A DNA stretch of 64,000 bases from Pseudarthrobacter psychrotolerans (GCF_009911795.1 NZ_CP047898.1:1240001-1304000), one strand, 5' to 3'. Shown: positions 56,776 to 64,000, counted from the stretch's first letter. Notes: a model not told the origin generated them from the letters alone. Numbers and translations: made by a program.

Positions 56776-57957
56776 TGCTTCCTCCAAAGGCTTGCAGTAG
56801 CTCAGTCATATCGGGGGCTTGATGGGTCTTTTGCACGTAGTGCCGGCTGGTGATCTGCTCGCTCGAGTGGCCGAGCTGGGCAGAGGCTGAAGCCATGCCC
56901 TCGGCATTGGCCAGCAGAGTACCCACGGACTTGCGGAACGTGTGCGGAGTGACCCACTTGAACCCAATGTCGTCCCGGGCGGAGCGCCACTGCTTCCGGA
57001 AGTTCCCCGGATCCCGCAGAGTGCCCGTGGAGGACGGGAAGACGACGTCCCAAGGGTTGGCCATCAGCTGCTGAACCTGGCGGCGGAGCAGCATCTCAAC
57101 CGCAAACGGGGCAGGTAGTAGCGCTGACGGGAGTTGGTGGACTTGGGATGTTCCTGGATCGTCATCCCCTCCCCCGGCACGTAAATGACCGTGCCGGTGA
57201 CTGTGAGCGTCGGGCGTTCCGCTTTGAGGTCGACGTCTTTCCACCGCAACGCGAGGGCTTCGCCGATGCGTGCGCCCGTGGCGAGCATGACGTCGACGAC
57301 GTCGAGGAGGTCATCGGGGCGCTTGCGGCCCCGCGGCCGGGAGTCGAGCTGCCATTGGCGGAGGCCGGCGCGGAGTGCGGCTGCTTCCTCGAGAGTCAGG
57401 GCACGGACTTCTTTGCGGTTTACCGGCACCTTTGCCACGTCCCGCAATGGGTTGGCGCCGATGGCACCGTGCCGCGCTGCGAGGCCCAGCATGGCGGACA
57501 GGACAGTCTTTGACAGCTTCGCCGTCGCAGCCCCATGTTTGGCTGTCGTAGCCTTCAGGAAGCGGTCCAGGCGCGAGACGGTGGCCTCCCTGATTGTCAG
57601 GCCGCCCACACCCGGGCACACGTAGGAGTCCTTGACCTCGAGGTACCGGCGCTGCGTGTTGATGGCCCGGTCCTGGTCCATGAATTCAAGCCACCATATC
57701 TCAGCGAGCTTGTTGAGGCGGGTATCCGGCGTGATGTCGTCGCCCGCCGGCATGGCCCGATCACGCAGGGCGGCAACCAGGGCCTGCTCAGCCTTGGCGC
57801 CGCGGTCATTCTTGGACACCGACGCCGCCCGGGCCTCCACCTTCCGCGTGATCCCGTCGAAGTCGCGGAACCTCGCCATTGCCCGCCAGACGCCCGGGGC
57901 GACCTCATCGCGGCTGATCCTCCCCCACGTCCCAATCTGCAGCGGCGGCCTAGGCAT
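56768..57957 (-). pseudogene. int: tyrosine recombinase/integrase, apparent single-base frameshift
   Basis: 396 aa after restoring one base. N-terminal arm and SAM-like core-binding domain (residues about 70-150: RYLEVKDSYVCPGVGG) and catalytic domain: first Arg in ATGARIGEALALRW, HxxR in TPHTFRKSVGT, second His and nucleophile Tyr in SEQITSRHYVQK. The break is at a minus-strand CCCC run (57108-57111); one extra C joins YYLP to PFAVEMLLRR. The start at 57957 overlaps the regulator stop by 8 bp. It catalyses integration and excision at tRNA-Arg. The break is likely a sequence error. Confidence 0.9.
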
Positions 57958-58444
57958 CGGGGACGTCCAGTAAGCTGTCCAGCCCATCAGCACGGACGGT
58001 CGACGTCAGATTGCTAGTCGCCTTCATTAGTTCGTTCTTGAGTGCCGTGAGGCTTGTCTCGACCTGTTCGCCCTGTGATCGTGCCTGTTCAAGACGGGCA
58101 AGCGTCGCGACTACGGACCTACGAAGATGATCGTCTGTTATCGCCTGTGTCAAGGCAAAGAGTGCGTCGGAGCTCAGTACGAACTTATCTGACACCGCCA
58201 CGTCTCCGGAATCGTAGCGCCGAAACAAGGCCGGCACGCTGCAGCCCAATATCTGGGCCAGTGCCAAAATCTCGGAGGCGACGAAGGCCCTCTTACCTTG
58301 CTCTGCCCTCGAAACGATCTGGGCCGACCAGGGCTTGCCCAAAAGCTCACCAAGTTTGTGCCCTAGTTCGCTCTGCGACATCTCCACACGAAACGTCTTC
58401 ACGTTCTCGCCGATGATCTGCTCGACCGTCTTTACGTCAGCCAC
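57950..58444 (-). CDS. XRE-family helix-turn-helix regulator of the island
   Basis: 164 aa. N-terminal Cro/C1-type HTH: FRVEMSQSELGHKLGELL and WSAQIVSRAEQGKRAFVAS (residues about 20-60), then a helical tail. The GTG at 58444 has GGAG 4 nt before; upstream ATGs exist in frame but have no ribosome site. It lies divergent from xis and co-oriented with int, the usual place for the lysogeny/stability repressor of a phage or satellite. Confidence 0.8.
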   Translation of the reverse strand: MADVKTVEQIIGENVKTFRVEMSQSELGHKLGELLGKPWSAQIVSRAEQGKRAFVASEILALAQILGCSVPALFRRYDSGDVAVSDKFVLSSDALFALTQAITDDHLRRSVVATLARLEQARSQGEQVETSLTALKNELMKATSNLTSTVRADGLDSLLDVPDA

Positions 58445-58495
58445 GATTCTCCATTCGCCTTGTAGGTACATACAGAATGCCATTAGACGCTGACG

Positions 58496-58524
58496 TTGAC
58501 AAGCCGCAGCGAATCGTGCAAGAT
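58496..58524 (+). promoter_or_regulatory. candidate rightward promoter of the island
   Basis: TTGACA, 17-bp spacer, CAAGAT, pointing towards the xis-like gene. Lies in the divergent region between regulator and xis. Confidence 0.55.
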
Positions 58525-58534
58525 CAACTCAGAA

Positions 58535-58557
58535 GTCCAATGAAAAAGAAATTGGAC
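58535..58557. repeat. perfect inverted repeat, candidate repressor operator
   Basis: GTCCAAT-9 bp-ATTGGAC, a perfect 7-bp repeat just downstream of the candidate rightward promoter and before the xis-like gene; a likely operator for the island's XRE regulator or Xis. Confidence 0.5.
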
Positions 58558-58582
58558 CTGAGGATACATCGGAGGTAACGAC

Positions 58583-58801
58583 ATGGCGAAAGTCATAGAG
58601 CCCGCGGGCGACGTCAAACAGGAATGGCTTTCCCCGGCCCAGCTGGGTGAGGAGCTCAACATCCCACTCGCGACTATTTACGTTTGGCGTTCGAGGCGCA
58701 CTGGCCCACGCGGCCACAAGATCGGCGCGCACGTCCGCTACTCCCGCCAAAGCATCAATGAGTGGCTCGCCTCCGTCGCGGACCCTAAGCCGGCCGCATG
58801 A
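58583..58801 (+). CDS. excisionase-like helix-turn-helix protein
   Basis: 72 aa with a MerR/AlpA-type DNA-binding fold: WLSPAQLGEELNIPLATIYVW, then RSRRTGPRGHKIGAHVRYS and SINEWLAS. GGAGG lies 7 nt before the ATG. First gene of the rightward run and divergent from the regulator; probably an excisionase or transcriptional activator. Confidence 0.85.
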   Translation: MAKVIEPAGDVKQEWLSPAQLGEELNIPLATIYVWRSRRTGPRGHKIGAHVRYSRQSINEWLASVADPKPAA

Positions 58802-59097
58802 AGTCGACGAGCATGAGCGGCGCACAGAAAAGCGGCCCGGGTTTCATCCGCCAAGAAGCAACCCGAACCGCTGGACACATCATCACCAACATCGAAGTAG
58901 GAGATTCAGCTATGTCACAGAGTACCCACACCCCCACCGAAGTGTCACCCACACAGCTCCTGCGGAACCTCATCGAGGACGCCGCCTGCGGGATGGCTCT
59001 CCCTGAGGAGCTCCACGACGCCCTCACGCTGCTTGAGCAAGCCCTGCACCTCGCGCCCACCTCCCCTCATCTGGAACGCGAGGAGGTAGCGGCATGA
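58798..59097 (+). CDS. hypothetical island protein, 99 aa
   Basis: Starts in the ATGA overlap with the xis-like gene, MKSTSMSGAQKSG; an internal ATG at 58912 (MSQSTHTPTEVS, GTAGGAGA before it) may be the true start. The C-terminal half is helical and acidic (LEQALHLAPTSPH). No domain recognised. Confidence 0.6.
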   Translation: MKSTSMSGAQKSGPGFIRQEATRTAGHIITNIEVGDSAMSQSTHTPTEVSPTQLLRNLIEDAACGMALPEELHDALTLLEQALHLAPTSPHLEREEVAA

Positions 59098-59282
59098 GCA
59101 CGCACGAGGAGTGGGAGGACGCACGGGAGAAGCGCGACCGGACAGCTGTCCGGGTCACACGGGCCATCATGGCCGGCAACACACCTTTAGCGAAGGACCT
59201 CGCGGTCTTCGCAGCCTACGAAGACGAGATGGACCGCATCGCGGCCGAGCTCGACGGCAATGGTGGGGAGGCGAAGAAGTGA
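59094..59282 (+). CDS. small hypothetical island protein, 62 aa
   Basis: Starts within the stop of the preceding gene (ATGA) and is highly charged: MSTHEEWEDAREKRDRTAVRV...EDEMDRIAAELDG. Predicted helical. No domain recognised. Confidence 0.65.
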   Translation: MSTHEEWEDAREKRDRTAVRVTRAIMAGNTPLAKDLAVFAAYEDEMDRIAAELDGNGGEAKK

Positions 59283-59521
59283 GCACGAAGACACTGCCGG
59301 CAATCCGACCAGTCCACAACTTCAACCCCGTTTTGCACCACTACTACAAGGGCCGAGACATTGACCGGTCCCAGGTCACCAGAGAGCCCATCACAGCGCT
59401 CTGCGGCGAGATCGGGGCCATCAGCGCCGCTGCCACAGGGCAGCAAAGCAACGGCACCGTCGTGGTCTGCCCCATGTGCGCCACCACGTACGCCGGCCTC
59501 CCCAGGCGTAGGCCCAGATGA
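59279..59521 (+). CDS. small protein with CxnCxxC zinc-type motif, DUF3039-like
   Basis: 80 aa starting GTG in the GTGA overlap with the previous gene. It has TALCGEIGAIS and VVCPMCATTYAGL, a knuckle pair resembling the actinobacterial DUF3039 small proteins often found in phages; family assignment is by pattern only. Rich in basic residues. Confidence 0.65.
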   Translation: MSTKTLPAIRPVHNFNPVLHHYYKGRDIDRSQVTREPITALCGEIGAISAAATGQQSNGTVVVCPMCATTYAGLPRRRPR

Positions 59522-59581
59522 CCCGACCGAGGCAACTACGGAAGCGTTTAGAACAGCGGCTGATCGGAAGGAGGTAAGGCA

Positions 59582-60306
59582 GTGGAGGAACCAGTTGGAG
59601 GATTCGTCCGCCACCCAATCGGCAGATTTGAGTGGGAACGCATTATTCGCCGGGCAATCATCAAGCCGCCGAGCATCAAATTCTTGGGCTCATGATGGCG
59701 ACCTACGCCAGTGCAGACGGAAGCCGTGTGCGGCCAGGCCAGGCGCGTCTGGCGGCCGTCATGGGCACCAGCATCAGCACCGTGGAACGTGGCCAGCGAA
59801 CCATGGAGCAAGAGGGCTTCCTTGAGATGGTGGCCAAAGGTCATTCCTCTGGCCGCGGTCGAAGCAGCGGGTACGCGAGCGAGTACCGCCTGACCATCCC
59901 TTCGGATCTCCTGGACAGGGTCGCCATGCTCGACCCCGACGAGAAACACCCGTCATCCACGCCGGGTGAATCCGGCAATGACCCAGCACCCATGACGGGT
60001 GAATACCCTCCGGAGCCCTCGCGACATTCTCGCGGATCCAAAGAATCACCCGTCAAACAGGACGAAACACCCGTCACTGGTGCGGAAATACCCGTCAATT
60101 TGGCGGAATCACCCGTCACTCATGACGGCCCACCACAACATAAACACCACCACAAAGACCAAAACAAAAAAGATCAATCAGGGTTTCTCACCTTAAGTGA
60201 CGCGAGCGCGAAATCGCCGGACACCTCGGCTGGCATCGAAGCCGAACGGAACCGACAGCTGACCGCCCTGCAATCTCTGATTGATTCTCAGAAAGAGGCA
60301 TCGTGA
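59582..60306 (+). CDS. winged-helix replication-initiator-like protein, apparent frameshift
   Basis: 241 aa after restoring one base. The true start is shown by AAGGAGGTAAGGCA before GTG at 59582, giving MEEPVGGFVRHPIG, but this frame ends at 59694. Adding one G to the GGG run at 59686-59688 continues into LMMATYASADGSRVRP. Residues about 35-110 are a winged helix as in phage replisome organisers (VMGTSISTVERG). Residues about 122-180 form heptad repeats of ESPVxxx type encoded by iterons. A DnaA/DnaB-loading or initiation role is inferred from context. The frameshift is likely a sequence error; a downstream start at 59632 is a second reading. Confidence 0.72.
59947..60118. repeat. iteron cluster inside the initiator-like gene
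   Basis: The 9-mer CACCCGTCA occurs at 60047, 60068 and 60110, with TACCCGTCA at 60089; start points are exactly 21 bp apart. A further copy is at 59947 and one in inverted orientation (TGACGGGTG) at 59993. An A-rich, G-poor stretch of about 60 bp (60130-60180) follows. Such iterons inside a replication gene resemble the lambda O/ori arrangement. Confidence 0.75.
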
Positions 60307-60587
60307 CCAGCCTCAACGAAACACCTCACGCCGACGAGGTCGCCAGCCCAGAAGAACTCGAAGCTGCCATCACCCAATTCGCGGATAGGTGCTACGCGCT
60401 ACCCCCCAGCAAACAGCACTTCCTCCTGGCAACACTCGCCCAACGACCGGCAATCCACATCGACACCTTCGCCATCCTGCTAATCATGCTCGAGAGCAGC
60501 GACGACGGTTTCAACATCAACGACCCAGAGCTCAACCGCATGGTCGAACACGCCCTGACAAGACACACCCCCCAGGAGCCCGCATGA
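60303..60587 (+). CDS. small hypothetical island protein, 94 aa
   Basis: GTG in the GTGA overlap with the preceding gene. Acidic and helical (EELEAAITQFADRCYALPPSKQ; DTFAILLIMLE). Could assist the initiator like phage helicase-loader partners, but nothing shows this directly. Confidence 0.6.
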   Translation: MTSLNETPHADEVASPEELEAAITQFADRCYALPPSKQHFLLATLAQRPAIHIDTFAILLIMLESSDDGFNINDPELNRMVEHALTRHTPQEPA

Positions 60588-60727
60588 CCCACACCCCACC
60601 ATCCAAATGCGACCGATGCGTCCCCACCGAAACACTCACGTCCGACTCCGGGATCACCTGGACCATCGAAACCGCGCACCAGACAACCTGCCCCAACCAC
60701 CCCCACCACACGGAGACCCCCAAATGA
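60584..60727 (+). CDS. tiny Cys-containing hypothetical protein, 47 aa
   Basis: Overlaps its neighbours by ATGA on both sides, so it is part of a translationally coupled chain. It has CDRC and a later single Cys near TCPNHPHH, a possible zinc binder. Short, so confidence is limited. Confidence 0.5.
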   Translation: MTHTPPSKCDRCVPTETLTSDSGITWTIETAHQTTCPNHPHHTETPK

Positions 60728-61077
60728 TCGCACCCACATACTTCTCAGTAATCGGCACAGACCACGCCCCGGAAATAGCAACCGACCCAACCTACGAATT
60801 CGCCGGACACCTAGCCGCCGCCGTCGCCGCCACGTCCAAGGACGTCGAAACCATGAAGGCCGCCATCTGGGAAAGCGTCGTCACCCTCGCAGCCACCGGA
60901 GTCGACCAGAAGCACATCATCGGCGCACTCTCCTCAACGCTCGCGATATTCGCCGTCGAAATCTTCAACCCCGCCGTCGACATCATGGAAGAACTCACCC
61001 CCGGGCTGGACTACCGCGACATGATCGGTCGCGCCACAGGCCCCGAGCCCACCAATACCCACCGAGGAGACCGATAG
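60724..61077 (+). CDS. hypothetical island protein, 117 aa
   Basis: Starts in the ATGA overlap at 60724. Alpha-helical, Ala-rich (AGHLAAAVAATSKDVETMK) and weakly hydrophobic helix ALSSTLAIFAVEIF. No domain recognised. Confidence 0.6.
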   Translation: MIAPTYFSVIGTDHAPEIATDPTYEFAGHLAAAVAATSKDVETMKAAIWESVVTLAATGVDQKHIIGALSSTLAIFAVEIFNPAVDIMEELTPGLDYRDMIGRATGPEPTNTHRGDR

Positions 61078-61257
61078 ATGAGCAACCAAAAGCACGACAT
61101 CGGCAACAAAAAACGCCGACACGCCGAAGCCCGACAAGCCAGCAGCCACGAAATAACAACCCAAGCCATGGCCCACAGCCTCATCGAACGCGGCCTCGCC
61201 ACCACACGCATCCTCGACGCAAACGGCACCCCCAACCGACGCAGGCAGCGGCCATGA
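61078..61257 (+). CDS. small basic hypothetical protein, 59 aa
   Basis: Starts right after the preceding TAG and ends in the ATGA overlap with the next gene. Basic (MSNQKHDIGNKKRRHAEARQ and NRRRQRP at the end), possibly nucleic-acid binding. No family match. Confidence 0.5.
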   Translation: MSNQKHDIGNKKRRHAEARQASSHEITTQAMAHSLIERGLATTRILDANGTPNRRRQRP

Positions 61258-61892
61258 ACGCACCCATCAAACAAGCCGGCCAGGGTCAACCCATCAAACG
61301 CTCGACACAGTTTTACTGCGCGGCGAAGAAAACGGACGGAAGCCCGTGCCGGGCGTACGCGATCAAGGGCGGCCGGGTGTGTCGTGTTCATGGTGGGATG
61401 GCCCCCTCTGTGAGGGCTGCAGCGGCCCGGAGGGCGCAGGAGGAGGCGGCACGGCGGCAGTTGGCCAACCTTGGCGAGCCTGTGGCCATTGACCCTGCTG
61501 AGGCGCTGCTACAGCTTATTGCTTGGAAGTACGGCGAGGTGAAGTGGCTGCGGGCCAGGGTGCAGGATCTCCCGGGCGATGAACTGACTTGGGGCTTGTC
61601 TCAGACAGATGTGGGCATTGGTCCCGAGGGGCCCATCGACAAGGCCACTCACAAGGCTTCCCCGTCCGTTTGGTGGGCTCTTTTGCGGGAAGCTGAGGAC
61701 CAGCTCGCCGACTACGCTGCGAGGGCTCTACGGGCCGGCGTCGACGAACGCCGGGTCAAGATCGCGGAACAGCAGGGCCTCATGGTCCATGCCGTCATGA
61801 TGGCCGTGTTCAACCGGCTCGCCCTGACACCTGAACAGTGGACGCTGGCCAGGGCGGCGGCGCCGGAAGAGCTGCGGAGGCTGGCAGGTTGA
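61254..61892 (+). CDS. phage HGG-motif protein of the terminase-adjacent family
   Basis: 212 aa. A knuckle YCAAKKTDGSPCRAYAIKG...CRVHGG near residues 20-45 is the CxnCRxHGG signature of actinophage proteins usually encoded beside terminase genes and sometimes called small terminase subunits. Its middle (AWKYGEVKWLRARVQ), PSVWWALLREAEDQLADYA, and C-terminal VDERRVKIAEQQG match that family. It could recruit packaging machinery. No large terminase gene follows in the window. Confidence 0.75.
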   Translation: MNAPIKQAGQGQPIKRSTQFYCAAKKTDGSPCRAYAIKGGRVCRVHGGMAPSVRAAAARRAQEEAARRQLANLGEPVAIDPAEALLQLIAWKYGEVKWLRARVQDLPGDELTWGLSQTDVGIGPEGPIDKATHKASPSVWWALLREAEDQLADYAARALRAGVDERRVKIAEQQGLMVHAVMMAVFNRLALTPEQWTLARAAAPEELRRLAG

Positions 61893-62338
61893 CCGTGTAC
61901 AACCCCCGCCGGCCACTGCTTGGCGCATTCATCAACGGCCCAAGTGCGCAGATTTTGACGGCGATGCTCAAACGCGAAGAAGTGGTTCGGCGGTCGAAGG
62001 ACTTGCCGACGGACCTCAGAAACAAGCTCCTGGACGATTGGGATGCGATGGCGGAAGCTGCCAGGCTTTACCGCGAGCGGTGCGGGGAGCTTCGCAACGG
62101 GTCGCCGGCAGAGTCCGCGGCCGTGATGGTTTCGGGTACTGAAGCCGCCGGCACCCAGCCAGTACTTTGGCCCGTGCGCATGGTGGCCATGGTGATCGGT
62201 CGGACGGACAGCCGAGTCCGGCAGATGCTCCGCTGGGGAGAGCTGGAGGGCGTGAAGGTGGACGGCCGCTGGAGGGTCAGCGAGGACACCGTGGGCGACT
62301 ACGGAATGAGGCAACTCCTGGCCCGCCAGTCAGCCTGA
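61889..62338 (+). CDS. helix-turn-helix protein, 149 aa
   Basis: TTG start in the TTGA overlap, with GGAGG 8 nt upstream (GTG at 61895 is an alternative). The C-terminal third is a HTH of the AlpA/excisionase kind: WPVRMVAMVIGRTDSRVRQ, then WGELEGVKVDGRWRVSED. N-terminal half is helical. Possibly a regulator of the downstream genes or a DNA-packaging adaptor; unknown. Confidence 0.65.
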   Translation: MTVYNPRRPLLGAFINGPSAQILTAMLKREEVVRRSKDLPTDLRNKLLDDWDAMAEAARLYRERCGELRNGSPAESAAVMVSGTEAAGTQPVLWPVRMVAMVIGRTDSRVRQMLRWGELEGVKVDGRWRVSEDTVGDYGMRQLLARQSA

Positions 62339-62386
62339 TATGAGGCCATTCGCAGGCCGAAACAACGCGGAATCGCGAAAACATAG

Positions 62387-62418
62387 GAATGGGACGCCCT
62401 AACTCGGGCGTCCCATTC
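62387..62418 (+). terminator. hairpin after the small-gene run
   Basis: GAATGGGACGCCC-TAACTC-GGGCGTCCCATTC, a perfect 13-bp stem, 48 bp after the last stop. No U-tract. A second hairpin (GGCGCTGCC / GGCAGCGCC) lies at 62552-62576. The 286 bp between 62339 and 62624 hold no supported gene. Confidence 0.55.
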
Positions 62419-62624
62419 GTGCATCCACCGGAAACCCACCACTATGAACAGTATTTCCGCCCCCGGAAACGCGGAAACGATTCGCGGGCAGTACGTCAGA
62501 GACTGATTGTGGATGGGTTCTTTAGGGAATCCCCAGCCGGAACCAGTGCCCGGCGCTGCCGGTGGAAGGCAGCGCCGGTCACTACCCCGGGCCCCGACAC
62601 TTCATAACCAGAGGAGGGCCAGCA

Positions 62625-63220
62625 ATGACCACCAACGATGACGTCCTGGCCGCCCTGCGCGGGGACAGACCGAGCGAACAATGCGGGAAAGCGTTCACCG
62701 CGCCTTCGCCGGAGAGCGCGATCTGAGCGATGTTGAGCGCCACACAAACGAATCCGTAGCCCGGGCATTCGGCCGCGAACCCGAACGACAGGTGACCGGG
62801 AACGAACTGCCCATCCAGAAGCGCGACTTCAGCGCCGTCGCGGTTTGGGCGGCGAAGGAAGCGGCCGCCACCGCCACCCGCGCACTGAGCCAGGCCATCA
62901 TGCGTGCCGATGGGAACAAGGGCATCTACGCCGCCGAGGCGGAAGCCCAGGCCATCGCGGAAGAGTCCTACGCCTTGGCGGCCAAGCGCAGCCCTTATGA
63001 GGACGTCCGGCACGAAGCAGTTGCCAGGGCCCTGACGAAGCTGGCGGACACATGTGAGCGCCGGGCAGAAGAGAGCAAACGGCAGCCCCGGAAGGCAGCC
63101 CCCAAGGCCGCCCAGCAGCCGCAGGCAGCGCCAAGGCACCAACAGGAATCCCTTAGCCCCCGGAGGCGTGTACAGATCTCCGAACAAGCCACCCGCGGCA
63201 ACGTCAGAGCCGTGAAGTAG
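62625..63220 (+). CDS. hypothetical island protein, apparent frameshift
   Basis: 198 aa after restoring one base. ATG at 62625 (AGGAGG 7-10 nt upstream) reads MTTNDDVLAALRG and then drifts out of frame at a GGGG run (62661-62664); one extra G joins it to TERTMRESVHRAFAG and the rest of a 180-codon frame that runs to 63220. The protein is helical, Ala-rich and ends in a Gln/Pro/Ala/Arg-rich basic tail. No domain recognised; coding direction and downstream gene spacing fit the island. Confidence 0.6.
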
Positions 63221-63253
63221 ACCCCCGAACTTTCCACAAGGAGCAATCAGCAC

Positions 63254-63922
63254 ATGGCAATTTTCAGCAAGAGCGTAGACGCTGCTCAAACCGCAGTGTC
63301 CAAGGCCGAAGACCTTCTCAAGGAATGGGAAAGCAAAGCCATCAATGCCCGTGCCGAGGCCGAGCGACTGGACAACGAGTCCGGCGCCGCGATCCTCGCC
63401 GACGAGTCAGCCGCCGACACCATCACACTCAAGATCCACTCATGGGAGCGCAAGGCACGCGCCTTCGATCAAGCCGCGGAGGAAGCCCGCAGGAAGCTCA
63501 CAGCCGCCCGCCACGAGGCGCTCGAAGCGGAGGCCCGCGAAGAGGACAAGGAAGGCACAGCCGGCCGCAGGAAGGCGGAAGCACACAACGCCAAAGTCGC
63601 CGCCCTCGTCCACCAGCTCGAAGTGCTCGACGAATGTGACTGGGGCCGCGCCCCGGCCAAGGATCCCATCTCCGGTGAGCTTGTTGGTTCACAACGGGGG
63701 ATCGGTCACAGACTCGCCACGGAGGCGGAGCGGCATGAGATACGGGCCGCGTCCATCCGGCACTTCCTTGAAACGGGCCGGATCCCAAACGACTACTTCG
63801 AGATCAACGAGGTTACCGGCACCACGTTCAACACGAGTGCCCGGATCCTGAACGAAGGCGACAACATCCCAGCTTCCCTGTACGTCGCCCGTAACGCCGG
63901 CCTGAGCTTCCTGGAGGCCTGA
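63254..63922 (+). CDS. coiled-coil hypothetical island protein
   Basis: 222 aa with about 100 residues of charged coiled coil at the N-terminus (KAEDLLKEWESKAINARAEA; EEARRKLTAARHEALEAE) and a compact C-terminal domain with WGRAPAKDP and ITRIPNDY-like stretches. ACAAGGAGCAATCAGCAC precedes the ATG (GGAG 9 nt). Resembles phage scaffolding or head-morphogenesis helpers only by architecture; unassigned. Confidence 0.65.
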   Translation: MAIFSKSVDAAQTAVSKAEDLLKEWESKAINARAEAERLDNESGAAILADESAADTITLKIHSWERKARAFDQAAEEARRKLTAARHEALEAEAREEDKEGTAGRRKAEAHNAKVAALVHQLEVLDECDWGRAPAKDPISGELVGSQRGIGHRLATEAERHEIRAASIRHFLETGRIPNDYFEINEVTGTTFNTSARILNEGDNIPASLYVARNAGLSFLEA

Positions 63923-63925
63923 CCC

Positions 63926-64000
63926 GTGACAACCATGCAGGAAGCCCTCCAAGCCGCGGCAGCGGTGATCGAGGAGGACGTCAGGAAGATGGACGCTGGC
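63926..64000 (+). CDS. start of a further island gene (cut by window end)
   Basis: GTG at 63926 with GGAGG 9 nt before it; 25 codons visible (MTTMQEALQAAAAVIEEDVRKM). Too little to classify. Confidence 0.55.
   Translation, partial: MTTMQEALQAAAAVIEEDVRKMDAG

Larger units (their letters stand above)
56283..64000. mobile_element. integrated phage-like island at tRNA-Arg (right end outside window)
   Basis: Starts at tRNA-Arg and runs past the window end. Leftward: integrase and XRE regulator. Rightward: xis-like HTH, chains of short overlapping genes, an initiator-like gene with internal iterons, an HGG phage protein and coiled-coil genes. Codon use of the 60.3-61.3 kb part (C- and A-rich coding strand) differs from the host genes. 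The left attachment site is expected within the tRNA; no second copy is seen in the window. Confidence 0.85.

Noticed and set aside
56100..64000. CRISPR array or known defence genes in the island
   Set aside because: The only regular repeats are the 21-bp-spaced iterons, whose spacers are 12 bp and lie inside a coding frame; no cas-like or restriction-modification genes are seen.

Overview
The window is high-GC actinobacterial chromosome, most likely Arthrobacter/Pseudarthrobacter (Micrococcaceae). The clues are the rplU-rpmA-obg-proB-proA-...-nadD-...-rsfS order, a translational-type T-box ahead of ileS, a relative of the mycothiol-linked Rv2466c family, paired clpP1/clpP2, and an RNase E/G with a long basic/acidic low-complexity N-terminus. 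About 56 kb is ordinary core chromosome; the last 8 kb is a mobile island integrated at a tRNA-Arg gene.

Layout. 1-1.6 kb: moxR and a partial DUF58 gene. 1.9-6.4 kb: a carbohydrate ABC importer (binding lipoprotein, two permeases) behind a ROK-family regulator. 6.6-10.6 kb: an RlmG/RsmC-like methyltransferase, a flavin monooxygenase, yjdM, and a cyclopropane-fatty-acid synthase. 10.7-18.9 kb: two tRNA-Ala genes, then a long leftward run of rsfS, a tail-anchored protein, nadD, a small membrane protein, proA, proB, obg, rpmA and rplU. 19.2-24.3 kb: a thiD-tenA fusion under a TPP riboswitch, and RNase E/G. 24.7-31.4 kb: a VKOR-type membrane protein, ndk, DUF4233, folC, and ileS with its T-box. 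31.5-37.4 kb: a phosphodiesterase, a decayed phosphatase gene, an SDR, DUF488, valS. 37.7-42.8 kb: a DsbA-fold protein, clpX, clpP2, clpP1, tig. 42.9-56.1 kb: tRNA-Pro, tRNA-Gly, nei-like glycosylase, rpiB, pepN, osmC-like, an epimerase, mscS-like, glbO, tesB, ettA, a lipoprotein and an ssb paralogue.

The island (56.28 kb to beyond the window end) has integrase and an XRE regulator facing the tRNA. A divergent rightward run holds an excisionase-like HTH, tightly overlapping small genes, a replication-initiator-like gene with 21-bp-spaced iterons inside its coding sequence, and a phage HGG-motif protein of the kind found near terminases. This architecture resembles phage-inducible islands (satellites), but the right end is not visible, so a prophage or integrative plasmid remains possible.

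Six genes (rne, tig, pepN, integrase, the initiator-like gene and one island gene) each carry one apparent frameshift. In all six, adding a single base to a G/C run restores a full-length frame. This consistent pattern, hitting very conserved housekeeping genes, points to homopolymer undercalling in the sequence rather than real gene decay. A separate gene at 32.8-33.5 kb (endonuclease/exonuclease/phosphatase family) has a stop codon, deletions and frameshifts and looks truly dead. No CRISPR array, defence system or complete insertion sequence was recognised.
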